From Anomaloglossus baeobatrachus (Eukaryota; Chordata; Amphibia; Anura; Aromobatidae), in the NCBI RefSeq assembly GCF_048569485.1, contig NC_134353.1, positions 704,769,341-704,833,340 of the forward strand: a stretch of DNA of 64,000 nucleotides. Reading direction: 5' to 3'. This document shows, piece by piece, positions 32,955 to 44,542 of this stretch. The position numbers and the translations under genes are program-made. Below the pieces are notes generated by a model. It searched no databases. It worked only from the letters and a program-made list of their open reading frames with translations, and was not told where the DNA came from. The stretch's first letter is position 1. The number at the start of each line of letters is the position of its first letter.

Positions 32955-34600
32955 CCGTATTTTTCGGACTATAAGACGCACCGGACTATAAGACTCAACC
33001 TGGTTTTAGAGGAGGAAAATAGGAAAACAAAACTTTAAGCAAAAAAATGTGGTCATGACACACTGTTATGGGGCGAGGATCTGCTGTTGACAGTGTTATG
33101 GGGGGGTAATGTCCCCAAATTCTCTACTAAGGTACCCCATCCTGGTAATGATCCTCCTGCCTTGTATATGATCCTGCTCATATACCCCCATCCTGCTCAT
33201 ATACCCCCATCCTGCTCATATACCCCCATCCTGCTCATATACCCTCCATCCATCCTGCTCATATACCCTCCATCCATCCTGCTCATATACCCCCATCCTG
33301 TTCATATACACCCATCCTGTTCATATACCCCCATCCTGTTCATATACCCCCCAATCCATCCTGTTCATATACCCCCATCCTGTTCATATACCCCCCCATC
33401 CATCCTGCTCATATACTCCCATCCTGTTCATATACCCCCATCCTGTTCATATACCCCCATCCTGTTCATATACCCCCATCCTGTTCATATACCCCCATCC
33501 ATCCTGTTCATATACCCCCCATCCATCCTGTTCATATACCCCCCATCCATCCTGTTCATATACCCCCCATCCATCCTGTTCATATACCCCCCATCCATCC
33601 TGTTCATATACCCCCCATCCTGTTCATATACCCCCCATCCTGTTCATATACCCCCCATCCTGTTCATATACCCCCCATCCTGTTCATATACCCCCCATCC
33701 TGTTCATATACCCCCCATCCTGTTCATATACCCCCCATCCTGTTCATATACCCCCCATCCTGTTCATATACCCCCCATCCTGTTCATATACCCCCCATCC
33801 TGTTCATATACCCCCCATCCTGTTCATATACCCCCCATCCTGTTCATATACACCCCATCCTGTTCATATACACCCCATCCTGTTCATATACACCCCATCC
33901 TGTTCATATACACCCCATCCTGTTCATATACACCCCATCCATCCTGCTTATATACTCCCATCCCGCTATATGCCCCCATCGTGCTCATATACCATCTTGG
34001 TATATGGCCTGCATCCTATAGCACAGAGAAAAACAAACAAACGTTTATACTCACCTGTTCCTCACTCCCTGCAGCCGATCATCTTCCTCTCTGCACCACT
34101 GACCTGTGTGTGTGGAGCCGTTCCCCTGCAGCACACGAGGTCTTCCTGTCTGTGCCGATCAGCTGACCGGCACAGACAGAAAGACATCGCGTGCTGCAGG
34201 GGGACGGCTCCACACACGGGGACGGGTGAGTACACTGATTCACTGCACCCCGCGCTGATGATGATGCGCGGGGAGCGGTGAATACAGCCGCACATGATCA
34301 CTCCAGGCTGTAATTGCCAGGGGTGATCATGTGGGCCAGCTCTTTACTATGCGCGCTCGTCCTCCCGCCCACCTGTCAGCGCCGGCTTCTGCGCTGAGAG
34401 ATGGGCGGGAGGATGGGCGTGCATATGTAATGAGCGGGCCCACGTGGTCATAGCAGGCTGCTGCCTGCTCGTGCCCCCGATGACCCGTTCCACCACAGCA
34501 CCTCATTCCCCGCAGCCACAGTCAGACCATAAGACACACCCCCAACTTTCCCCCAACATTTGGGGGGGAAAAAGTGCGTGTTATGGTCCGAAAAATACGG
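32955..34600. mobile_element. TIR element 'CCGTATTTTTCGGAC', copy 2
   Basis: The ends CCGTATTTTTCGGACTATAA and TTATGGTCCGAAAAATACGG are inverse, flanked by TA (32953-32954, 34601-34602). It shares left unique, minisatellite and right hairpin parts with copy 1 at 29278-32501. The TA flank would suit a Tc1/mariner-like or other TA-targeting superfamily. No transposase gene. It is inserted in the older repeat described at 32811-35565. Confidence 0.8.
33178..33955. repeat. Minisatellite with a homogeneous 20-bp block
   Basis: The left half mixes 18- and 24-bp units. From about 33601 there are twelve exact copies of a 20-bp unit (tgttcatataccccccatcc), then five copies of a one-base variant (caccccatcc). 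The 359-codon frame across it (33087-34166) is a by-product. Confidence 0.92.
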
Positions 34601-35559
34601 TATACCATATAGTGTACTGGAAAATAGCAAAAAAATTTAAAGTGCGGAAAAACTGCAAAAAAAAGTGCGCTCGCACAAAAGTTTTTGGGATACTTTATTC
34701 ACCATGTTCACTATATGATAAAACTGATGTCTTGGTGTGATGTCTCAGGTCGGTACGAGTTTGTAAACACCAAACATGTGTCCAAAAAAAGTTGCACACT
34801 TTTTGCGCTATTTTCCGAAACTCGTAGCGTTCTCATTTTTCAGGATCTATGGCTCAGTGACAACTTATTTTTTGCGTCTCGAACTGACGGTTTTAAACAG
34901 TACCATTTTTGCGCAGATGCTAGAGTTTGATCGCCTGTTATTGCATTTTGCGGCGACCAAAAAAAGTAATTTTGGCGTTAGGATTTTTTTTTTACGCTAT
35001 GCCGTTTACCGATCAGATTAATTGATTTTATATTTTGATAGCCCGGGCATTTCTGAATGCGGCGATACCAAATGTGTGCATTTTTTTTTATCCCTTTAAT
35101 TTTCAATAGGCCGAATGGGGGGTGAACTCTGATCGCTCTTCCATTTCTCCAGATCACAGCTACACAGCTTAGATCTGGTGAAAAGCTGCTTTTCTCTCAC
35201 ACTGCCCTCTGCCGGCAGTGAAAGTAACTCATGATAGCTACAGGAGTCATCAAATGAGCCTGTGCTGCCATGGCAATCACCGTAGTCCCGTGATCACGTC
35301 AGGTGACTTCCGATGGGGGTGGGCAAGTTATCCTTATGGCAGTGTGCTGATCCATCTCGCTGTCAGAATTTGATGTAAGCGAGATATAAGAAGTTAATAG
35401 GTGTGGGTGGAACGCGATTCCACTCGCACCTGGCAGGCACGCATGTCAGCTGTTGAAATCAGCTGACATGTCCACGGATCATCGCGGATTGCCCACGGCA
35501 GCCCGCAAGGATTAACTTCACACGATCCATGACGTACCCAGTACATCATGTGTCGTGAA

Positions 35560-36540
35560 GAGGTTAAGAACTGGGTTGCCAAATTTAAAACGGGACACTT
35601 CAGCACCAATGATGAGGAACGTCATGGACGATCGAGAGTGGTTATTCTTCCGGATATCGTCGATGCTCTGCACAACCTTATACTGGAGAATCGACGAATG
35701 TCAGCTAAAGCAATAGCTGACATCATGGGGCTTTCCCATGAATGGTGTTTGTGTCATTATTCATGAACATTTGGACATGAGGAAGCCATCTGTAGAGTGG
35801 ATCCTCAAATGTTTGATAACAGATCAGAGAAGCATGCGAGTGCAAACTTCCCGGTCCATTTGTCAGCGTTTCCGGACTGATAAAAACTTCCTGGATTGAC
35901 TGGTCTCTATGGATGAGACCTCGATTTATTTGTATGACCCTGAAAACAAGGAGCAGTCAAGAGTGGTGGCACAGTGGTTCTCCTCACCCAAAGAAGTTCA
36001 GGGTGCAAAAATCAGCCACTAAGGTTCTGTATTCTGGGATAAGGAGGGTATGCTGATAGTGGACTACCTTCACAAGGGTTTCACCATCAATGCAAGGTAT
36101 TACATTGAACTTTTGGAGTTTTTGAAAGCAGCTCTGAAAGCCAAAAGGTGCAGCAATCTGTCCAAAGAAATCTTGTTCCTGCAAGACAATGCCTCTGTTC
36201 AAACTGCATAAGCGACCACGACAAAACTGGCAGAACTGGGCTTCCAGCTGGTTGACCACCCACCTTATTCACCAGATATAGCTCCCTCTGACTATCATGT
36301 TTCCAAACCTGAGGAAACACCTCAAGGGTACCAAATTTCACAACATTTCTGATGCCATGGCTGCTACAGATGCCTGGTTTAAGGCCCAACTGAAATTCTT
36401 CTTTTTGCTAGGCTTACAGAACTTGGAATATCGATGTAAGAAGTGTGTTGACATCAGTGAAGTGTATGTGGAATAAAAGTAAAGTTTCATCATCCTATCT
36501 CGTTTCTTTCTGGGTAAAGCCAAAGACTTATCATATATGA
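35560..36540 (+). pseudogene. mariner transposase relic
   Basis: From the segment VKNWVAKFKTGHFSTNDEER onward the plus strand reads as a mariner transposase: HGRSRVV, LENRRMSAKAIADIMG, then in other frames SMDET (first catalytic D region), FLQDNAS (second D) and HPPYSPDIAPSDYH (third, the DD34D signature of mariner), ending YVE and TAA at 36474-36476. The N-terminal about 50 residues are missing at the junction with the older repeat, and several frame changes and stops interrupt it. It is dead. Its 3' end lies about 15 bases from the septin-2 splice donor at 36556. Confidence 0.85.
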
Positions 36541-36556
36541 ATGATGTATGGCTTAC

Positions 36557-36642
36557 CTGAACAGAGTAGCTCACTCATCTCCAGGGCCCTTCATCCTCAT
36601 CTGAGCCTGCATTTGTGCAATCATCTCTTGCATTCTCCGCAG
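36557..36642 (-). CDS. sept2: Septin-2, stop-containing exon
   Basis: On the minus strand the acceptor tttttattttccag is followed by LRRMQEMIAQMQAQMRMKG and PGDE, then TGA at 36573-36571. The first codon is complete, which fits the phase-0 end of the exon at 53797. LRRMQEMIA-QMQAQM is the end of the septin-2 C-terminal coiled coil. After the stop come 14 bases and then a consensus donor (ctgttcag|gtaagcc), so this is not the last exon of the mRNA. Septins are GTP-binding proteins that polymerise with partner septins into filaments at the cell cortex and cleavage furrow; this coiled coil helps pair subunits. The end differs from the longer human tail, which is plausible for a frog. Confidence 0.93.
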
Positions 36643-36643
36643 C

Positions 36644-37421
36644 TGGAAAATAAAAAAAAAAAAAAGAATCAAGTGAGCAAAATTAAAAGAACCATCAATA
36701 AGTCATATGAATGTGTATTCAGGAACACAACACTGGCAAGGAGTGTTCTAGGCAATGGAATACTCTAACACTAAGTGGACATACCATAAAATAAAGCATT
36801 AATACAGAACATTATATATTATAGTGAAGCTGTTTTACCTTCTAAGTTCCCATTTTTAAAGAAGAAATGAAAAACAGTTGAACTTTTACTACTTTTTTTT
36901 TTTTATAAATGTTTATTTTAAATCGCAGTCTGGCCGCCAATTCCCTTGCCCTAGTTAACAAGTGAATTTCCATTAGCTGGGTACAGTCAGGAAATGTGCC
37001 CACCAGCACTCCTCCCCCATAAAAGTTCTGCTTGCAATGGACAAATGCCAACACAGCTGAGACCAGTGAGCTAAGATCCCAAGTTCTTAAGGAGGGAGGA
37101 GAACTGCCATGTACACATTACCACTTAGTACAAAAGTCAAACATTTGCTATGAAAGTATTAAAAAAAAAAAAAAAAAGTTCAGACGTCCACATTACAGAA
37201 TTGTAAAGCAAAACACAAGAAAACATCAGCACCTGATATTCTGGTGATTCTATGGGACCCATATCTGAGAAAGAAGATTTTGCTACTTAAATGATGTGTT
37301 CACTTATTTTAGAATGTATTAATTTTAATTTCTACAATATGTATAAATCACTAACAATTAACACAAAGACTATTAAAACGGTAATGCCAAACCCCAGTGG
37401 TTGTGTAATAATGTACACATA
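36644..37421. other. Septin-2 intron, nothing recognised
   Basis: An A-run at 36650-36665 lies beside the exon's polypyrimidine tract. The rest is AT-rich intron with an A-run at 37160-37177 and no element ends that I can define. Confidence 0.5.
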
Positions 37422-39050
37422 CAGTGCTTTGCGAAAGTATTTGGCCCCCTTGAATTTTTCAACCTTTTCCCACATTTCAGGCTTCAAACAAAGATAAAAT
37501 ATTTACATTTTTTGGTGAAGAATCAACAACAAGTGGGACACAATTGTGAAGTTGAATGAAATTTATTGCTTATTTCAAACTTTTGTAAAAAATAAATAAC
37601 TGAAAATTGAGGCGTGCAATATTATTCGTCCCCTTTAGGTTAATACTTTGTAGCGCCACCTTTTGCTGCGATTACAGCTGCAAGTCGCTTGGGGTATGTT
37701 TATATCAGTTTTGCACATCGAGAGACTGAAATTCTTGCCCATTCTTCCTTTGCAAACAGCTCGAGCTGAGTGAGGTTGGATGGAGAGTGTTTGTGAACAG
37801 CAGTTTTCAGCTCTTTCCACAGATTCTCGATTGGATTCAGGTCTGGACTTTGACTTGGCCATTCTAACACCTGGATACGTTTATTTGTGAACCATTCCAT
37901 TGTAGATTTTGCTTTATGTTTGGGATCATTGTCTTGTTGAAAGACAAATCTCCGTCCCAGTCTCAAGTCTTTTGCAGAGTCCAGCAGGTTTTCTGCAAGA
38001 ATGGTCCTGTATTTGGCTCCATCCATCTTCCCATCAATTTTAACCATCTTCCCTATCCCTATTGAAGAAAAGCAGGCTCGAACCATGATCTTGCACCACC
38101 ATGTTTGACAGTGGGGATAGTGTGTGACAGGGTGATGAGCGGTGTTGCTTTTATGCCAAACATATCATTTGGCATTGTGCCCAAAAGGTTCGATTTTGGT
38201 TTCATCTGAGCAGAGAACCTTCTTCCACATGTTTATGTGTCTCCCAGGTGGCTTGTGGCAAACTTTAAACAACACTTTTTATGGATATCTTTGAGAAATG
38301 GCTTTCTTCTTGCCACTCTTCCATAAAGGCCAGATTTGTGCAGTGTACGGTTGATTGTTGTCCTATGGACAGACTCTCCCACCTCAGCTGTAGATCTCTG
38401 CAGTTCATCCAGAGTGATCATGGGCCTCTTGGCTGTATCTCTGATCAGTCTTCTCCTTGTTTGAGATGAAATTTTTGAGGGACGACTGGGTCTTGGTAGA
38501 TTTTCAGTGGTATGATACTCCTTCCATTTCAATATCATCGCTTGCACTGTGCTTCTTGGGATGTTTAAAGTTGTGGAAACCTTTTTGTAACAAAATCCAG
38601 CTTTAAACTTCTTCACAACAGTATCACGGACCTGCCTTTTGTGTTCTTTGGTTTTCATGATGCTCTCTGCGCTTTAAACAGAACACTGAGACCATCACAG
38701 AGCAGGTGCATTTATACAGAGACTTGATTACACACAGGAGGCTTATATTTATCATCATCAGTCATTTAGGACAACATTGGATCATTCAGAGATCCTCAAT
38801 GAAATTCTAGAGTGAGTTTGCTGCACTAAAAGTAAAAGGGACGAATAATATTGCACGCCCCACTTTTCAGTTTATTCTCTCTTACCAAAGGTTAAAATAA
38901 GCAATAAATTTCGCTCAACTTCACAATTGTGTCCCACTTGCTGTTGATTCTTCACCATAACATTAAAATTTTTATCTTTTTCTTTGAAGCCTGAAATGTG
39001 GGAAAAGGTTGAAAAATTCAAGGGGGGGCAAATACTTTCGCAAGGCACTG
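37422..39050 (-). mobile_element. Tc1-type transposon, second subfamily
   Basis: The ends CAGTGCTTTGCGAAAGTATT and its near-exact inverse (aatactttcgcaaggcactg) are flanked by TA (37420-37421, 39051-39052). A second inverted stretch (ttgaatttttcaaccttttc) extends the repeats. The transposase runs on the minus strand and is broken. It is distinct from the CAGTTAGGTCC subfamily at 27203. Confidence 0.9.
37640..38658 (-). pseudogene. Tc1 transposase pseudogene (CAGTGC subfamily)
   Basis: The first part (38658-38233) reads MKTKEHKRQVRDTVVKKFKA with helix-turn-helix and PRPSRPSKIS linker, to a stop just after TSHLGDT. A later part (38086-37700) has FVFQQDNDPKHKAKS with the second catalytic D, and WPSQSPDLNPIENLWKELK with the E, 34 residues apart. 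The segment between, including the first D region, is only partly readable in shifted frames. At least two breaks. Full length would be about 340 residues. Confidence 0.85.
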
Positions 39051-39052
39051 TA

Positions 39053-39589
39053 TATTTATTAATTTGTGACACTATAATACGCTATGCGTACAAGGCCTGA
39101 GATTAGTTGAACTATGTTTGTTTCCTGCTGTTGAGAATTCAGTGATGTGAAATTGCAAATTGTGCTCTAATGATGCTTATTGCAGAGGATTATCTTCTAC
39201 CAAATGCATCCACAGAGTAGCATTTGCAGTCTCACAAAACTCATTTTTGTCTTCAACATGCAAAAAGCACACCTCTGGACTGCCACTGTAGAGGAGTGCA
39301 GGAGAGTTAAAGGTGTTGTTTACTACTCAGACAACCCCTTCTCAATCAGTAATTTATCCCCTTTCAAAAAAATACCCTCATCTCTGGTCCTGTTCTAGTG
39401 GTCTCTGCACAGGCTCTCCCAGGATCCCTGCAGCCTATCAGCGACCACTTCACTGTCCCCTCTTTGTAACATAATTGACCTCTAGAGAAAGTGAGCGTCA
39501 CGGTCGTTCTCTCATTTTTTTTGGATGTCTGATTTGGCCAAAAGAGGGGACATTAATTAAATGGTCTTCTGGGTACATTCGTTACTTGG
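39053..39589. other. Septin-2 intron with a partial MITE
   Basis: Around 39308-39360 the phrase 'aaaggtgttgtttactactc agacaacccc' matches the left end of the element at 42330-42781. The right end is missing. Nothing else recognised. Confidence 0.4.
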
Positions 39590-41440
39590 AGTATTGCGGG
39601 TGCTCGAGTGCCATGCTCGAGTTCCTGCATGTTTCACGACTGTTAAATGGCCAATCAACATGCAGGGATTACCTGCCAAACATGGTAATGCCATAGACAT
39701 GTATAGTCTTATATAAGATTCAGTGTTGCGGGGGTGCAGAACACCACTTGTGAAGCCAGAACAGTACAAACAGGTGATCGGTTGGATGGCAGATAATGCT
39801 TCCAGTAGGTTTCCCCGCACCATCCTGTTTTCTGCACAGTCCAGTCTCAATAGCCAAGAGCCTGGAGCACATAATCCTCAACCTAATACTACTTCCTCTA
39901 CCATGGCTAGTCACAGGAGACAAGTGATCCCACACTCGGACACTCCAATGAGCTCTTTAGGCTATGTGTCCACGCTGCGGAAAATGCGCGGATTTTGCCG
40001 CGGATTTCTCGCGGAAAAGCCGCGGATTTTCCGAAAATCTGCAGCAGCGGCACTTCCCAGCCATTTCAATGGCATTTTGGAAATGCTGTGTCCATGCTGC
40101 GTATTTTTCCGCGGCGGATTTGCCGCGGATTTTGATCCGGAAAAATCTGCAGCATGTCAATTATTGTTGCGGATTTTGATCCGGATTTTGGCTATAGAAT
40201 GGGGAAAGAAAAAAAAAATCCGCATCAAAATCCGCGGCAATTCCGCGGTAAATCCGCGGCAAAAAATGGGTGCGGATTTGCCGCGAAAGCCGCGGATTTT
40301 CATGCAGAAAAATCCGCAGCAACATTCTACCGTGGACACATAGCCTTACATTTCCACTTATTGATCCACACCTCTCGCCCTGCACATTTCAAAAAGAGAC
40401 ATGAGGAGCTCATGTGTAGTGATGCCCAAATATTTCAGCAGCCCCGGTCAGAAGAAGATGACTGTGGTGAACGGCAATTATTGTCTCCAGAGGTAGTAGG
40501 TGATGAGATATTTTCCAAAATGTGATGTCGTTAAGTGAACAAGTCAAGAGAACCAAAGTGCGGAAGTAGAAGACAAGGTGGTCGATGATGAAGTCATGCA
40601 GAGCAAGGATAGCAGTGCAAAGGGGTAGGGATCTGCAGCATCGCAACAGGCAGGAAGAGGCAATGGGGTAGCTAGAGGGAGAATGCTGGCAACTGTTCCC
40701 CAAAGCGCCCACACGTGGCAAGTCCCCAGGTCGCCAGCGGCCACTATTTTTCCCAGTGTGCTATCCCTGCCTTACATGAGCACGTGTCCCATAACATCAC
40801 CAGTGCCCTGACCAATGCAGTTACTGAGAAGGTCCACTTAACAAGCGACACGTGGACAAGTGCTTGTGGCCAATGATGCTACATTTCCCTGATGGCACAC
40901 TGGGTGAACCTTGTGGATACCAGGACTGAGTGTGACCCTGGGACAGCACACGTGTTATCAACACCATGGGTTGCAGGCCTTCTTAGTTCCAACAGGGATT
41001 CCTCCACATCCTACTCCAGTTCCTGCTCCCCCTTCTCCTCTTCCTCCGAATGGTCATCTTGGAGCATGTCATTCATATCAGTCACAAGCTAAAAGCACTG
41101 CCTCAGTGAACCAACATGCTCTGCTGAAACCATTTTGTTTAGGTGACAAACCACACACTATCGTTGAGTTGTGGAAAGCTAAAACAGACCAGACAGATGT
41201 GTCTCTCTCCGCTGAACCTACAACCAAGCACAGTTGTGTGCGATAATGGCTGAAACCTAGTGGTATCTCTGAAGCTTGGCAAGCTCGCACATGTACGATG
41301 TCTGGCCGATGACCTCAACTTAGTGGTTCAGCGGTTTCTGAAAACCTATCCAGATTTTCCCAAGCTACTTGTGAAGGTACACCCATTTCCACAAGTCTGT
41401 TACAACTGCTGCTGATCTGGCAGTGCTGCAGCTTGGGTGC
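39590..41440 (+). pseudogene. hAT transposase relic split by a MITE
   Basis: The plus strand holds scattered hAT-like coding phrases: EQYKQVIGWMADNASS before the MITE, then after it HLTSDTWTSACGQ near 40840 and MAHWVNLVDT at 40892, which resemble the start of the hAT RNase-H-like catalytic domain (TxDxWTS...HW). Frames change and stops occur throughout, and no complete domain remains. The Harbinger-like MITE at 39960-40345 interrupts it. Assignment rests on the short TSDTWTS...AHWV signature. Confidence 0.5.
39960..40345. mobile_element. Harbinger-like MITE (GGCTATGTGTCCACGC ends)
   Basis: The ends GGCTATGTGTCCACG and CGTGGACACATAGCC are flanked by TTA (39957-39959, 40346-40348). The interior is made of many ccgcggattt/aaatccgcgg palindromes. 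Non-coding. Confidence 0.85.
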
Positions 41441-41577
41441 ATTTTCAGCCCACAAAAGATGCCCAGTGTGGACAGCAAAATTGAAATTTCATGGACTGCT
41501 GGGAGAAGGAAATGCATGCATTTTGGGGCATCTTTGTGACCTCAAAAACGCAGCAAAAGATGCCATGTGAACTTAGC
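41430..41577. mobile_element. Partial MITE, right end only
   Basis: It ends in gccatgtgaacttagcc followed by TTA, the same right terminus as the split element ending near 60831 (gtgtgaacttagcc). The matching left end is not present. The interior has gcagcaaaagatgcc phrases typical of this family. Confidence 0.45.
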
Positions 41578-41867
41578 CTTAGAGGGTCTTCATGCAGACC
41601 TCGCTCTTAAATTTTTCCAGGGTGAGTATGATGCCCGCCTTCATTATTTTTTCAGGATGTGTATGAGGCCTACCTCTACAATTTTCATATATCGGAGATG
41701 AGTATAAGTGCTGTTATTTTACAAGGGGTAAATATACAGATTGAGCAGCTCTGCTAGAAGCAGCTAATGATGTAAAACAACACTGCTTCTATATTAACTT
41801 ATATGGCAGAAGAAAAATTGGGTCAGGCAGAGCACTGTACAGGAGCATATAGTGTAAAGGCGCATTA

Positions 41868-42300
41868 GGCTAAGGACACACGAGTATTACTGCGAGTGCA
41901 TCGCATGGAACTTGGCTCCCACTCTGCTGCAAGTGTAAGCCGAGTGTCATGCCACTGTGATGTGATCCTGCGATAGCAGCGCACCTGCGGAGGAGAGGGA
42001 GGGATTAATCTCCCTATCTCCTCCACTGTCAGCTGATGCGTACATCGCACTGCACTCCCATGTAATGCGAGTGCAGTGCGATGTTTCTCTCGCACCCATA
42101 GACTTATATGGGTGCGAGTGAAAACTAATCGGATTCCACCTGCAGCATGCGGTGATTGTTTTCTCAGTCCGATTAGGGCTGAGAAAAAAAAATATATATA
42201 TATTTGCTCATGGCCATGAGCGGGCCCCATAGAGTAACATGGGTCCAGGTGGAATGCATTTTTTTTTTTATCATATTCCACTCGCCGTGTGTCCTTAGCC
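41868..42300. mobile_element. Harbinger-like MITE (GGCTAAGGACACACGAG ends)
   Basis: The ends GGCTAAGGACACACGAG and CGTGTGTCCTTAGCC are flanked by TTA on both sides (41865-41867, 42301-42303). The interior has gagtgcatcgc/gcgagtg palindromes. Non-coding. Confidence 0.85.
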
Positions 42301-42329
42301 TTAGGTAAATTATACATTTAAATTAGCTT

Positions 42330-42781
42330 AGAGCAGTTGTCTACTACTTTGACAACCCATTCTCATTCCCCATGTTTGCCTCCGTAAAAAAGCCTATACT
42401 CACCTCCGATGCCGGCGAGGTTCCAGTGAGGTCTGAAATCGCATTCCCAGGGCCAAGGAACATTGTTATGACATGCGAGCCCCGAGACCAAATCAGCACT
42501 GGCTTCCTTCTCCCAGTCTTCGGAAGTTTAAGTAATTAACAGAAAGTGAGATCTGCGGTGGCCATTCACTTCATGTTAATTACTTAACTGTACAAAGGTG
42601 GGGAGAGGGAAACAGGTGCTGAATGGGCTCGCGTGGCATAATGTCACATGGGTTCTGGGAATACGAGCGCCGACATCACTGGAACCTCGCCGGCCCTGGA
42701 GGTGAGTATAGGCTTTGTTATTTTTATGGGGGCACACATGGGGAATGAGAAGGGGTTGTCCAAGTACTCAGAGGTGGTGCT
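42330..42781. mobile_element. Fold-back MITE of the ...TTGACAACCC family
   Basis: The left part reads gacaacccattctcattccc and the right part is its inverse gggaatgagaaggggttgtc. The inner arms repeat the fold: ctatactcacctcc / ggaggtgagtatag and ggcgaggttccagtg / cactggaacctcgcc. It is almost wholly palindromic. Non-coding. Confidence 0.75.
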
Positions 42782-43749
42782 AGTCAGGAACACACAAGAT
42801 AGGGGGACTGATCTCCAGCACTGAAAAGAAGAGTGCTGCTGGGAAATGTGGATTTAGGGAATAATAGGGAGGTCCATTCAGAAATGTGAAGCTAGGTGCA
42901 CAAAGGCACTGACCGATAAAAGAAAGAAAAAAAAAAAAAGACACAAAAGTAAAAGAAGAGATTTTATATTGGGCTAAGTCTGTATAATAACGATAAGTAT
43001 GCATTTACTCTGCTCTGTGAAAAACAATGCGATTCTGAGGATAACTTTAATAAAAAGGTTTTTAAAGGCCTTTCCTTATGAATTACTTCAAGGGTCTAGA
43101 TTAATATTTACAGCAGACCTACTATTCTGTATTTGTAGTCATTTACAGGAACAATTTACTTTCTAAACAGACTAAAACATGGACTTTTACACAGACCCTA
43201 AGCTGTAAAGATACACAGCCCGCTGCAGTCACTCCCCAGTGTCTGTCTGGACAGGGATAGAAAGGGAAAGGATGAATTTGAGAAATAAGGAGGAGCCCTC
43301 GTCTGACAGGATGTTCCCACGATGTTTGTTGCTGCGCTGGTTTAAAAATACCTTCTGCCTGGACAATGACATGCAGAGAAGGATGGGGCAAAGCCGCTGG
43401 CCAAGAATAACATGTAGTGGATTCCAGTCTGAGTGCGGACCAGTGAGCAGCCACTGACGTGACCACAACTACTGAGCCCGGCAGTGCACATCATCTGCAG
43501 CCATTGTGTGCAATGGAATCCTAGCTCAATACATGCGGCTGGACATGTATTCCACCCAACAAAAGGAGAACCTAGCAGCAAGAGTAACAAGGCTTACCAT
43601 TGTCCACTGGAAAAAGCACTATATAAACAACGCCTAAAGGTCACTATAAAGAACAAAAATCAGGTCATACCAACTAAAAGGATGTCAAAATTAGAAATTC
43701 CACCAAAAGAGGTGAAGTAATGGCACGATGTTTTCTGTCCAGTGCACAA
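42782..43749. other. Septin-2 intron, nothing recognised
   Basis: Non-repetitive intron sequence with an A-run at 42925-42940. Short frames in 43143-43720 have no recognisable domain or splice context. Confidence 0.4.
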
Positions 43750-44425
43750 TAGCACCTTACTGCTGTATACTGTAGCCCACCTTACTGCTGTATACTGTAG
43801 CCCACCTTACTACTGTATACTGTAGCCCACCTTACTACTGTATACTGTAGCCCACCTTACTACTGTATACTGTAGCCCACCTTACTACTGTATACTGTAG
43901 CCCACCTTACTACTGTATACTGTAGCCCACCTTACTGCTATATACTGTAGCCCACCTTACTACTGTATACTGTAGCCCACCTTACTACTGTATACTGTAG
44001 CCCACCTTACTACTGTATACTATAGCCCACCTTACTACTGTATACTATAGCCCACCTTACTACTGTATACTATAGCCCACCTTACTACTGCACACTGTAG
44101 CCCACCTTACTACTGCACACTGTAGCCCACCTTACTACTGCACACTGTAGCCCACCTTACTACTGCACACTGTAGCCCACCTTACTACTGCACACTGTAG
44201 CCCACCTTACTACTGCAGACTGTAGCCCACCTTACTACTGCACACTGTAACCCACCTTACTACTGTATACTGTATCCTCCCTTACTATTGTATACTGTAG
44301 CACACCTTACTATTTTATACGGTAGCCCACCTTATTACTGTATACGGTAGCCCACCTTACTACTGTATACTGTAGCCCACCTTACTACTGTATACTGTAG
44401 CCCACCTTACTACTGTATACTGTAA
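43750..44425. repeat. 25-bp minisatellite, about 27 units
   Basis: The unit is cccaccttac-tactgtatac-tgtag. Variants are clustered: gctgtatac units at the start, three neighbouring actatag units near 44010-44090, then a block of seven or so units with tgcacac in place of tgtatac (44085-44250), then tgtatac units again. Edge units are more diverged. Confidence 0.95.
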
Positions 44426-44542
44426 ATCTGATGACTGTTTTCAGAAGTAAACCAACCCCCAATAAAAGAAAATTATATGGTCACTGTTTTAATAAACTTT
44501 GCATTAATTAATAGTACAACCCCCCCAAGAAACTTCAGATTA

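Larger units (their letters stand above)
32811..35565. mobile_element. Older dispersed repeat split by TIR element copy 2
   Basis: The left part 32811-32952 starts gttaaccctttaaccccc, and the right part 34603-35565 ends catgtgtcgtgaagaggtt. I recognise these as the two ends of an abundant frog repeat (gtaccatatagtgtactgg-like core, acgtacccagtacatcatg end). It is split by the CCGTATTT element at 32955-34600. Probably a non-autonomous DNA transposon; superfamily not assigned. Confidence 0.5.

Noticed and set aside
33087-34166. 359-codon open frame, and a similar one at 29665-30015
   Set aside because: Both are readings of the catcctgttcatataccccc minisatellite, whose unit happens to lack stops in this frame; no domain, no codon structure.
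43750-44425. CRISPR-like regular array
   Set aside because: Units are contiguous 25-mers without unique spacers, in vertebrate intron DNA; a minisatellite.
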